Shown here: positions 54,615 to 63,453 of the stretch, one piece after another
How the letters are laid out: the number at the start of each line of letters is the position of its first letter
Numbering within the stretch: position 1 is the first letter of the stretch
Assembly: GCF_028607085.1 (NCBI RefSeq)
Contig: NZ_CP117411.1
Span: 2,294,001 to 2,358,000, forward strand
DNA length: 64,000 nt
Direction of reading: 5' to 3'
DNA from: Sphingomonas naphthae
Lineage (GTDB): Bacteria; Pseudomonadota; Alphaproteobacteria; Sphingomonadales; Sphingomonadaceae
Notes under the pieces: model-generated
Told to the model about the DNA's origin: nothing
The model's database searches: none
What the model saw: the letters and a program-made list of their open reading frames with translations, nothing else
Translations under genes and position numbers: made by a program

Positions 54615-55115
54615 GGACTCTGTCAGAGCATGTGTACCGGACGTTAGGGACTGCCCGGTAGCACGGCGAGATGCCTCGCCATCGCAAGCCGCCCAGCCCA
54701 TTTCGCTACTTCAATTCATCACCCGAGGTGATCCGTCTCGTGGTGATGATGTACGTCCGCTTCCCGCTTAGCTTGAGGAACGTCGAAGACCTGCTGTTCG
54801 AGCGCGGGATCGACATTTGCATGAAACGGTGCGGCACTGGTGGAATCGCTTCGGTCCGATGTTCGCAGGCGACATCCGCCGCCAGCGAGTAAGTCGTATG
54901 CGCGGCTTCCGACATTGGCGATGGCATCTGGATGAGATGTACGTGAAGCTCAACGGTGAGATGGTCTACCTCTGGCGAGCCGTGGATCACGAGGGCGAGG
55001 TACTCGAGAGCGACATTACCAAGACCCGCGACAAGGATGCGGCTCTCATCTTCATGAAGAGGCACTGAAGCGCCACGGTTCACCGGAGGCCGTCACGACT
55101 GACGGTTTGCGCTCT
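54615..55115 (+). pseudogene. Decayed, truncated second IS6-family copy
   Basis: The left end (GGACTCTGTCAGAGC) and the first two thirds of an IS6 transposase gene closely match the copy at 39279-40113. The frame is broken twice: one base lost near 54830 (CTGCCACGAA reads TGCATGAA) and one near 55060 (ATGAGGAAGGCGCTG reads ATGAAGAGGCACTG). The sequence stops at 55115, where the IS3 element begins; the last third and right end are missing. It has the same orientation as the intact copy. Confidence 0.85.
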
Positions 55116-55140
55116 GACGTGCTCCCCAAAGCTCCTCCAC

Positions 55141-55995
55141 TCATAAGTAGAGTCCGGGGTTGCCAGGGTGCCCTGACGGGTGGGTTTGCGCAACGCGCCT
55201 TGCAGCATCGGCGGGGGTTAGCCCGCCTATACCGCTATGCGGCCACACATTGTTGTAGTCGTCGCGCCACGACCGTAGCACCGACCGCGCATGGCTCAGG
55301 GACGCGAACAGCGTCTCGTTCAAGCATTCGTCGCGCAAGCGACCATTAAAGCTCTCGACGTAGCCGTTCTGCTGCGGCTTGCCCGGCGCGATGTAATGCC
55401 ACTCGATCTGCCGGTCCTGTGCCCAGCGCAGGATCGCCAGGCTGGTCAGCTCGGTGCCGTTATCGCTCACGATCATCAGCGGCCTGCCGCGAACTGCGAT
55501 AATCGCATCCAGCTCGCGCGCCACACGAGCGCCCGACAGCGACGTATCGACGACTAGCGCGAGGTTCTCGCGTGTGAAGTCGTCGACGACGGCAAGGATG
55601 CGGATACGTCTGCTGCACACCAGCGTGTCGCTGACGAAGTCCAGGCTCCAGCGCTGGTTCGGCCCTTGCGGCAGCGTCATCGGTGCCCGCGTTCCCATCG
55701 CTCGCTTCCGGCCCCGGCGACGCCGCACGCGCAGGTTCTCCTCGCGATACAGCCGCAGCAGCTTCTTGTGGTTCATGACGATTCCCTCGCGAGCCAGCAT
55801 GATCCCTAGCCGTCGGTAGCCGAACCGACGACGCTCAAGCGCGATCTCGCGAAGACGCGACCGCAGGTCGCCATCATCACCACGCCGATGCGCATAGCGC
55901 ATCGACGATCGATCCACTCGCTGATGCCGAAGGTCTGCCGAACATCTTCGACAGCCCTCCGGCGAGCGGCAGGCCTCACCAGTTTTTTGAGGCAA
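55141..55995 (-). pseudogene. IS3-family transposase OrfB, frame broken near its N-terminus
   Basis: The integrase core is complete: D119 (WSLDF), D178 (SDNGTE) and E214 (YVESFNG), with 35 residues between the last two. The normal -1 frameshift frame after orfA reads [20 protein letters not shown] then ISE near 55915. The rest of OrfB ([12 protein letters not shown] onward) lies in another frame. A deletion of 3n+1 bases there fits and would leave the fused transposase truncated. Confidence 0.75.
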
Positions 55996-56242
55996 CCTCT
56001 TTCAGCACCGCATTGTCGAGCATGGCATCCGCCAGCAGCCGTTTCAGCCGCGCGTTCTCATCCTCCAGCACCTTCAGCTTGCGCGCCTGCGACACGTCCA
56101 TGCCGCCATAGGTCGCCTTCCACTTGTAGAAGGTCGCGCTGCTCACCCCGTGCTTGCGGCATACGTCCGCCGTCGATGACCCAGCTTCCTGCTCACGCAA
56201 GACCGCTATTATCTGCTCCTCGCTAAACCTGCTGCGCTTCAT
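55976..56242 (-). CDS. IS3-family transposase OrfA
   Basis: 88-aa DNA-binding protein with the helix-turn-helix [20 protein letters not shown], then [16 protein letters not shown], and a leucine-zipper-like C-terminus. The start ATG 56242 has GAGGAGG upstream. Its last codons contain the slippery heptamer A-AAA-AAC (reverse strand, about 55982-55988) used for the programmed -1 frameshift into orfB. Confidence 0.9.
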   Translation of the reverse strand: MKRSRFSEEQIIAVLREQEAGSSTADVCRKHGVSSATFYKWKATYGGMDVSQARKLKVLEDENARLKRLLADAMLDNAVLKEVASKNW

Positions 56243-56382
56243 CTTCGTCCTCCTCAATGAAGGACTCTAGCTCAGACTGGCGGAGTTTCAGGGGAACACG
56301 TCACCCCGGATGCCATCGTCGTTCGATGAATGTTGAGCAATATCCGCCTGACGGGCGGCGTTTCCCGGGCTATCCCATAGGC

Positions 56383-59271
56383 ATGGCTTCGATCTTCCCT
56401 CCTCTTCCCTCCACGGCAGACGAGATGGCGACGGCGATCGGGAGTTTCGCGTGGGAGCGGTCGCCGCTCGGTGCGCGGACCGATTGGCCCGTTTCGCTTC
56501 GCGCCGCTGTGGATATGATCCTCGGCTCCCGCTTCGCCATGTTCATGACTTGGGGGCCGGACCAGACGTTCCTGTACAACGACGCCTACGCTCCATTCCT
56601 CGGCAGCCGGCACCCCTGGGCGCTGGGCAAGCCGATGCAGGACGTTTGGTCTGAGGTATGGCCGCAGATAGGCCCACTGGTCGATCGCGCCATGGCCGGC
56701 GAGACGGTCGCGATCGAAGATATGCACCTGATCATGACCCGCAAGGGCCATGATGAGGACACATGGTGGAGCTTCTCCTACAGCCCATTGCGGGACGATA
56801 AAGGTGAGATCGCGGGGATCCTCGACGTTGCCGTCGACACTACGCAGAAGTTCGCCGACGCCCGCACGAGAGCGAGCGATGCGGAAACGATCCGCGCGGG
56901 CGAAGACAAGCTCCGGGCGCTGATCGCAGCCACATCGGACGTGATCTACCAGATGAGCGCGGACTGGCAGGAGATGCGCCAGCTCGACGGCCGCGGATTC
57001 CTCGCTGACACGAGTTCGCCCTCCGTCAGATGGATCGACGAATATATTCCACAGGAGGAGCGGCCCTTGGTGATGCGGGCCATCGAGGAGGCAATTCGCA
57101 AAAAAGCCCCCTTCAACCTGGAGCATCGCGTCAGGCAGGCCGACGGAGCGATCGGTTGGACGGTCTCTCGCGCCGTGCCGATCCTCGACGAACGGGGCGA
57201 GATCGTCGAGTGGTTCGGCACCGCGACGGACGTGACCGAAGCAAGGTCCGACCGTGAGCGGCTGGAGACGAGCCAGGAGAAACTGGAGCTGGCCACGCGG
57301 GCGGCGCGCATGGGCCAGTTCGACTATTGGCCGCGCACCGGCGCACTTGAATGGGACGTCCGGTGCAAGGAACTGTTCGGACTGAGCCCCGACGCCCCAA
57401 TCACCTACGAGGCCGCCTTCCTAGCGGGGCTGCACCCCGACGACCGCGAGGCAGCAGATTCCGCAGTCGTCGCGGCCCTCGATCCCGCCGGCAGCCGGCT
57501 GTTCGACACGGAGTATCGAACGGTCGGCATCGAGGATGGCGTCGAGCGCCACATCCATGCGCAGGGGATCGCCCTGTTCGACGGCGATGAGCCCGTCAGG
57601 CTGATCGGCACCGTCCAGGACGTGACCGCCGATCGTATCGCCCGCCGCACCCTGCGCGAGACCGAGGAGCGTCTCAGGCTCGCGGGTCGCGCCACCAACG
57701 ACGCCGTCTGGGACTGGGATTTCCGAGAGAATTACGTCACTTGGAACGTAGCGTTGCAGGATGTCTACGGACACCCGGTCGCAGAGGTCGAACCAACCGG
57801 AGAATGGTGGATCGCCCACATCCATCCGGATGATCGCGCACGCATCGACGCGAGCATCCATTCCGTCATCGACGGCGGCGGCAGCGACTGGAGCGACGAA
57901 TATCGATTTGCCCGTGCGGATGGCACCTACGCTGACGTGCTGGACCGCGGCTATGTGCTTCGTGACCAGGCCGGCGCGCCGATTCGGATGGTCGGCGCGA
58001 TGCTCGATGTCAGCGTCCGCAAGGATGTGGAGCGCAGACTCGAGCAGGACCGCGACCGGCTCGTCGAGGAGGTGGAGGTAACCGCCGCCGAGCGCGACCG
58101 CGCGGAGGACGCGTTGCGGCAGTCGCAAAAGATGGAGGCGGTCGGACAGCTGACCGGAGGGCTGGCCCACGACTTCAACAATCTGCTGACGGGCATCTCG
58201 GGCGCGCTGGAGATGATGCAGGTTCGGATCGCCCAAGGTCGCGTGAACGAACTCGAGCGCTATTCGGTGTCGGCTCAGGGAGCGGTACGTCGCGCGGCAG
58301 CCCTAACGCACCGGCTGCTCGCTTTCTCGCGTCGGCAGACGCTCGACCCCAAGCCCACCAACGTCAATCGCCTGATATTCGACGTGGAGGAGTTGATCCG
58401 GCGGACGGTCGGTCCACAGGTGGAAGTGGAGACGGTCGGAAAGGCCGGGGTCTGGACCACGCTCGTGGATCCCAACCAGCTCGAGAATGCCATCATCAAT
58501 CTGTGCATCAACGCTCGCGACGCGATGCCGGGCGGAGGACGCATCACGATCGAAACGGCGAACAAGTGGCTCGACGAGCGCGCCGCGCGCGAGCGCGACC
58601 TGGAGGCTGGCCAGTACATCTCGATCTGCGTGACCGATACGGGAACGGGCATGACGCCCGATGTCCTCGCCAAGGCTTTCGACCCGTTCTTTACGACCAA
58701 ACCCCTGGGTGAAGGCACGGGCCTCGGTCTCTCGATGATCTACGGCTTTGCGAAGCAGTCTGGTGGTCATGTCCGCGTCTACAGCGAGGTCGGCATGGGC
58801 ACGACCATGTGCATCTACCTGCCGCGCCATGTGACAGACGACGACCCTGATACGATGGATCAGCTGGCGGAGACGCGAGACGAAGTTGAACCGACGTCAA
58901 AGGGCACCGGAAAGGTTCTGGTCGTGGATGACGAACCCACGGTGCGAATGCTCGTGGTCGAGATCGCGGAGGAACTCGGTTACGATGTGATCGAGGCGTT
59001 CGACGGATCGAGTGCGCTTCGGGCGCTCCAGTCGGCCCCTCGTATAGACCTGTTGATCACGGACGTCGGTCTGCCCGGAGGCTTGAACGGGCGCCAGGTC
59101 GCCGACGCCGCGTTAAGCCTGAAACCTGATCTCAGGATATTGTTCATCACCGGCTACGCGGAGAATGCGGTTTTTGGCAACGGCCAGCTCGCGCCCAACA
59201 TGGCGCTCGTCACCAAGCCATTCGCCATGGACGCGCTGGCGCAGCGCATACGCGACATCATGCAGGGTTGA
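56383..59271 (+). CDS. Hybrid histidine kinase with multiple PAS domains and receiver
   Basis: 962 aa. Four PAS-like domains (about 25-160, 180-295, 305-425, 430-550) precede the HisKA domain with H596 (GLAHDFNN), the HATPase domain (GTGLGLSMIYG) and a C-terminal receiver with D894 (LLITDVGLP). No membrane helices are seen, so it is a cytoplasmic sensor. The first PAS has the FMTWGPDQTFLYNDAYAPFLG form usual at the N-terminus of this kinase class, supporting ATG 56383 over 56326; neither has a strong ribosome site. The IS3 end is only 80 bp upstream and probably displaced the native promoter. Confidence 0.9.
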   Translation: MASIFPPLPSTADEMATAIGSFAWERSPLGARTDWPVSLRAAVDMILGSRFAMFMTWGPDQTFLYNDAYAPFLGSRHPWALGKPMQDVWSEVWPQIGPLVDRAMAGETVAIEDMHLIMTRKGHDEDTWWSFSYSPLRDDKGEIAGILDVAVDTTQKFADARTRASDAETIRAGEDKLRALIAATSDVIYQMSADWQEMRQLDGRGFLADTSSPSVRWIDEYIPQEERPLVMRAIEEAIRKKAPFNLEHRVRQADGAIGWTVSRAVPILDERGEIVEWFGTATDVTEARSDRERLETSQEKLELATRAARMGQFDYWPRTGALEWDVRCKELFGLSPDAPITYEAAFLAGLHPDDREAADSAVVAALDPAGSRLFDTEYRTVGIEDGVERHIHAQGIALFDGDEPVRLIGTVQDVTADRIARRTLRETEERLRLAGRATNDAVWDWDFRENYVTWNVALQDVYGHPVAEVEPTGEWWIAHIHPDDRARIDASIHSVIDGGGSDWSDEYRFARADGTYADVLDRGYVLRDQAGAPIRMVGAMLDVSVRKDVERRLEQDRDRLVEEVEVTAAERDRAEDALRQSQKMEAVGQLTGGLAHDFNNLLTGISGALEMMQVRIAQGRVNELERYSVSAQGAVRRAAALTHRLLAFSRRQTLDPKPTNVNRLIFDVEELIRRTVGPQVEVETVGKAGVWTTLVDPNQLENAIINLCINARDAMPGGGRITIETANKWLDERAARERDLEAGQYISICVTDTGTGMTPDVLAKAFDPFFTTKPLGEGTGLGLSMIYGFAKQSGGHVRVYSEVGMGTTMCIYLPRHVTDDDPDTMDQLAETRDEVEPTSKGTGKVLVVDDEPTVRMLVVEIAEELGYDVIEAFDGSSALRALQSAPRIDLLITDVGLPGGLNGRQVADAALSLKPDLRILFITGYAENAVFGNGQLAPNMALVTKPFAMDALAQRIRDIMQG

Positions 59272-59572
59272 CCTCCGTTTCCGGATCAAATTCCGATGGG
59301 ATGGTTGAGCGGTCGAAACGCCGCCGCCGGGAAAGCGATCGCTTTCGGGGGGCCGCACCGGCGTGCTGAATTTCCGACTATAATGGTCCGACTATCAAGC
59401 GCGTCGCTGATCACACGCCTTGATAAACCCGATCGGCAGTTCCCGTTCGCGACCGAGGCCGGCGTCAACGAGATCAGGAGAACGATCGGGTGGGGGCTGG
59501 CCGCCGACTTCAACTCCTGTCGTGATCGCCGGTCCAGCTCGGACAAGCGCCGGAGGCCAACGACAGCAGGAT
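59272..59572. other. 301-bp region without a recognisable gene
   Basis: Between the sensor kinase stop and the convergent SDR stop. It contains an 8-bp direct repeat CCGACTAT (59374 and 59388), a TATAAT at 59379 without a fitting -35, and TATCAAG/CTTGATA inverted arms at 59393-59425 with a 19-nt loop. No credible coding frame or terminator is seen. Confidence 0.5.
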
Positions 59573-60361
59573 CTAAATCGCCCTGTATCGAGGCGCGACC
59601 TCCCGCCGCGAGAGGCCATTCGCCATGACGAGACGCGCCGCCTGCATAGTCTGCCACTGCTCCTCATCCGCCAAGGGCGGAATGGTCACGACCTCGCCGC
59701 GATCGAAGCCCACCAGCGCAGCATCCACCAGATCGCCGGCGTCCATCACGAAGTCCGGCGGAAAGGCATCGACATCCTTGCCGGATCGCGCCCAGATTTC
59801 GGTGCGCGTCGCGCCCGGCAGGACGGCCTGCACCCGCACACCGCGATCGGCGACCTCCTTGGCCAGCCCCTGGCTGAGATTGAGGATGAAGGCCTTGGTG
59901 GCGCTATAGGTCGCGTCGAACATCTCAGGCGCCAGCGCGAGCACCGAGGAGAGGTTGATGATCCCGCCGCGCGATCGCCCGAGGAACGCCTTGGCGGCTG
60001 CGCCAGCCAGCAAGGTCGGCGCGGTGACGTTGATCGCTATCAGCCGCGCGACCATCTCCGTCGGCGTGTCGACGAGCGTGCCGGACAGCGAGATGCCGGC
60101 ATTGTTCACCAGCAGCGTAAGGGTCTCGTCACCGGCGACACGCGCTTCGACCGTCGCGAGTTGGGTGGCATCGGCGAGGTCGGCGGGGAGGACGTCCACG
60201 TTCACGCCGTTCTCGTTCCGCAGCCGCTCCGCCAGCGCATCGAGCCGCGCCTTGTCGCGCGCCACGAGGATGAGATCATGGCCGCGCTTCGCCAGCCGAT
60301 CGGCATAGACGGCGCCGATGCCGGTGGAAGCGCCGGTGATCAGCGCAGTACCCTGGGTCAT
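59573..60361 (-). CDS. SDR-family oxidoreductase (DltE-like)
   Basis: Short-chain dehydrogenase of 262 aa. It has TGASTGIG (residues 9-16), NNAGISLSG, catalytic Ser in NLSSVLA and YSATK. The 'SATKAFILNLSQGLAKE' style is that of the DltE-like SDR subgroup of unknown substrate. Its start overlaps the stop of the upstream RND permease by 4 bp, so it is part of the efflux operon although no role in efflux is obvious. Confidence 0.9.
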   Translation of the reverse strand: MTQGTALITGASTGIGAVYADRLAKRGHDLILVARDKARLDALAERLRNENGVNVDVLPADLADATQLATVEARVAGDETLTLLVNNAGISLSGTLVDTPTEMVARLIAINVTAPTLLAGAAAKAFLGRSRGGIINLSSVLALAPEMFDATYSATKAFILNLSQGLAKEVADRGVRVQAVLPGATRTEIWARSGKDVDAFPPDFVMDAGDLVDAALVGFDRGEVVTIPPLADEEQWQTMQAARLVMANGLSRREVAPRYRAI

Positions 60362-63300
60362 AGTGTTGCTCCTTCGGAATAAGGGCGCGGCGCGGATCCG
60401 GCGGCTTTCGGCCTGATCCGATACCAGAGGGCGTAGAGTGCCGGCAGGAACACGAGCGTCAGCGCCGTGCCGCCGATGGTGCCGCCGATGAGCGTGAACG
60501 CGAGCGAACCCCAGAAGACCGAGAAGGTCAGCGGGATGAACGCCAGCACCGCCGCCAGCGCGGTAAGGATCACCGGCCGCGCGCGCTGCACCGTCGCTTC
60601 GACCACAGCGTGATAGGGGTCGAGCCCGTCCGCCTCGTTCTGGTGGATCTGGCCGATCAGGATCAGCGTGTTGCGCATGATGATCCCGGCCAGCGCGATC
60701 ATCGCCAGGATCGCGTTGAAGCCGAACGGCTGGTTGAAGATCAGCAGGGTCGGCACCACGCCAACCAACGCCAGCGGGGCTGTGAGCAGCACCATCGCCA
60801 TTCCGGACAGCGAACGGACCTGGAAGATGATGACGACCATCATCAGGACGATCATCAGCGGAAACACCTTGGCCAGCGCGACATTCGCCTTGCCCGCTTC
60901 TTCCAGTGCGGCGGCCGTCTCGATCTTGTAGCCGGCGGGAAGCGCGGCGACGATCGGCTGGATCTCCGCGATGATCCTCGTCGATACGTCCGGCGGCTGG
61001 ACCGCCTCGCCGATGTCGCCACGCACCGTAATCGTCGTGTAGCGATCGCGTCGCCGGAGGATCGGATCCTCCATCCGCACCTCAGCCTTGCCGATCTGAT
61101 CGAGCGGCACCCGCTGCCCCGCGCTGCCCGTAAGCGTGAAGGCGCTGAGCTTCGCCGGGTCCAGCCGATCTGGTCCCGCGCTGCGCGCGACCACATCCAC
61201 CGCCCGGATATCCTCGCGCACCTGCGTTACCGACACACCCGTCAGCAGGAACTGGAGCTGCTGGGACGCATCGCGCGAGCTGAGGCCGATCGCGCGCAGG
61301 CGATCCTGGTCCAGCACGAAATGCACGGTCGGCACCCGCTCGCCCCAATCGGTGTTCACCTGCCGCATGTCGGCATTCTTCAGCATCACCTGCCGCACCT
61401 GATCGGCGATGGCGCGCACCTTGCCCTCGTCCGGCCCCATCACGCGGAAGGCGACCGGGAAAGGCGAATAGGGACCGAACACGATCTGCGTCGCGCGGAT
61501 GCGGGCACCCGGAACGAGCCCTGCCGCCGCGACCTCGCGCACGCGATGCTTCAACGCCTCGCGCGACTTTTCGTCGGGCGTCAGGATGACGATCTTGGCA
61601 AAAGAGGGATCGGGAAGCTCGGGCGCCATCGCCAGGAAGAAGCGCGGCGCGCCCTGCCCCACATAGCTTGTGACGATCTTCGCCTCCGGCTGCTTGCGGA
61701 GCCAATCCTCCATCCGGACGGTCGCGGCGGCCGTCGTCTCGATGCTGGTGCCCTCCGGCATCTGCACCTCGACCAGCACTTCGGGCCGATCCGAGATCGG
61801 GAAGAATTGCTGTTTCACGAAGCCCATGAAGAAGATCGCCGCGAAGAAGAGCGCGACCACGCTGACCGCCACCTTGCGCTTGTTGTCCACCGTCCAGCCA
61901 ATCGCGGCGCGCAGCCGTTCGTAGCGGGGCGTGCCGTAGATGGCGGTATGTCCGCCTTCGACCTTCGCGATATCGGGCAAAAGCTTCACCCCGAGATAGG
62001 GCGTGAACACCACCGCCACCACCCACGAGGCCAGCAGCGCGAAGCCCACCACCCAGAAGATGTTGCCCGCATATTCGCCGGCGCTCGATTTAGCGAAGCC
62101 GACCGGCATCAGGCCGATGACGGTGACGAGCGTACCCGCCAGCATCGGCGCGGCCGTATGGCCCCACGCATAGGTCGCAGCGGAGATGCGGTCATAGCCC
62201 TCCTCCATCTTCACCACGATCGTCTCGATGATGATGATCGCGTCATCCACCAGCAGGCCCAGCGAAAGGATCAGCGCGCCGAGCGTGATCCGATCGAAAT
62301 CGCGGCCCGTCGCCAGCATGATGACGAACACGCTCGCCAGCGTCAGCGGCACGGCCATCGCAACGACGATGCCGGTGCGCCACCCCAGGCTGAGCAGACT
62401 CACCGCAATCACCACGGCCAGCGCCACGAAGAATTTCAGCATGAATTCGTCATAGGCCTCGGCGATGTTCACCGCCTGATCGGTAATCTTCGTGAAGGAG
62501 AGACCGAGCGGCATTTCGGCGGAGATGGCCGATGCCTCCTTCTCCAGATCCTTGCCAAGCTGGAGGCCATTATACCGCTCCTTCATCACCACGCCGAGGA
62601 TCAGCGCGGGCTCACCGTCGTTGCGGATCAGGAAGGTGGCGGGGTCCTCATACCCTCGTTTCACGTCGGCGATGTCGGACAGCTTCAGCGTACGGCCGTT
62701 GGCGACGATGGGCGTATCCTTGATCTTCTCCAGATCGTCGAGCGCGCCATCGAGGCGTACCTGCACCTGCGGGCCGTCCGTATCGATCGACCCGGCTGGC
62801 GTCAGGACGTTGCGATCGTTGAGCGCGGCGAACACGTCGCGCGCCGACACGCCGAGATTGGCGAGGCGGGCATAGGAGAAATCCAGATAGATCCGCTCCG
62901 GCCGCTCGCCGATGATATTGACCTTCTTGACGCCCGGCACATGCAGCAGGCGCTGACGCAACTGCTCGGCCTGGCGGACCAGCAGGCGCTGCGGCTCGCC
63001 CTTCGCCTTCAGCGCGTAGAGCGCGAAGGTGACGTCGCCATATTCGTCGTTGACGAAGGGCCCCTGCACGCCGCGCGGCAGCTTCGCCGCCTCGTCGCCC
63101 AGCTTCTTGCGGGCCTGGTAGAACTCCGCCGGCACTTCGGCGGGCGGGGTCGGATCTTTCAGCGTGACGGTGGTGAAGGCGAGACCGGGCCGCGTGAACG
63201 TCTCTGCCCGATCATACCATTTCAGCTCCTGCATCCGCTTTTCCAGCGGTTCGGCCACCTGATCCTGCATCTCCTGCGCGGTGGCGCCCGGCCAGGTGGT

Positions 63301-63453
63301 GACGAACGTCATCGCCTTGATCGTGAAGCTCGGATCCTCGGCCCGGCCGAGGCTCAGGAAAGCGAACAACCCCGCCGCCGAGACGGCGATGATGAGGAAC
63401 AGGGTGACGGCGCGCTCGCGCACCGCCAGCGCGGAGAGATTGAAGCCGCTCAT
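60358..63453 (-). CDS. RND-family efflux permease (pump 2)
   Basis: Proton-driven efflux transporter of 1031 aa with 12 helices and two periplasmic loops. The TM4 acidic pair is in LGLLVDDAIIIIETI. The N-terminal ALAVRERAVTLFLIIAVSAA and WPGATAQEMQDQVAEPLEKR are typical of a multidrug RND subgroup distinct from pump 1. It overlaps the membrane-fusion gene upstream and the SDR gene downstream by 4 bp each. Confidence 0.94.
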   Translation of the reverse strand: MSGFNLSALAVRERAVTLFLIIAVSAAGLFAFLSLGRAEDPSFTIKAMTFVTTWPGATAQEMQDQVAEPLEKRMQELKWYDRAETFTRPGLAFTTVTLKDPTPPAEVPAEFYQARKKLGDEAAKLPRGVQGPFVNDEYGDVTFALYALKAKGEPQRLLVRQAEQLRQRLLHVPGVKKVNIIGERPERIYLDFSYARLANLGVSARDVFAALNDRNVLTPAGSIDTDGPQVQVRLDGALDDLEKIKDTPIVANGRTLKLSDIADVKRGYEDPATFLIRNDGEPALILGVVMKERYNGLQLGKDLEKEASAISAEMPLGLSFTKITDQAVNIAEAYDEFMLKFFVALAVVIAVSLLSLGWRTGIVVAMAVPLTLASVFVIMLATGRDFDRITLGALILSLGLLVDDAIIIIETIVVKMEEGYDRISAATYAWGHTAAPMLAGTLVTVIGLMPVGFAKSSAGEYAGNIFWVVGFALLASWVVAVVFTPYLGVKLLPDIAKVEGGHTAIYGTPRYERLRAAIGWTVDNKRKVAVSVVALFFAAIFFMGFVKQQFFPISDRPEVLVEVQMPEGTSIETTAAATVRMEDWLRKQPEAKIVTSYVGQGAPRFFLAMAPELPDPSFAKIVILTPDEKSREALKHRVREVAAAGLVPGARIRATQIVFGPYSPFPVAFRVMGPDEGKVRAIADQVRQVMLKNADMRQVNTDWGERVPTVHFVLDQDRLRAIGLSSRDASQQLQFLLTGVSVTQVREDIRAVDVVARSAGPDRLDPAKLSAFTLTGSAGQRVPLDQIGKAEVRMEDPILRRRDRYTTITVRGDIGEAVQPPDVSTRIIAEIQPIVAALPAGYKIETAAALEEAGKANVALAKVFPLMIVLMMVVIIFQVRSLSGMAMVLLTAPLALVGVVPTLLIFNQPFGFNAILAMIALAGIIMRNTLILIGQIHQNEADGLDPYHAVVEATVQRARPVILTALAAVLAFIPLTFSVFWGSLAFTLIGGTIGGTALTLVFLPALYALWYRIRPKAAGSAPRPYSEGATL

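Larger units (their letters stand above)
55116..56303 (-). mobile_element. IS3-family element (IS407-like), probably defective
   Basis: 1188 bp with terminal inverted repeats TGACGTGCTCCCC at 55116 and, on the reverse strand at 56303, TGACGTGTTCCCC. It carries orfA and orfB on the reverse strand. The bases flanking the two ends differ (GCTC on the left, CCCC on the right), so no target duplication is visible. It interrupts the old IS6 copy on the left and abuts the sensor kinase gene on the right. Confidence 0.88.
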
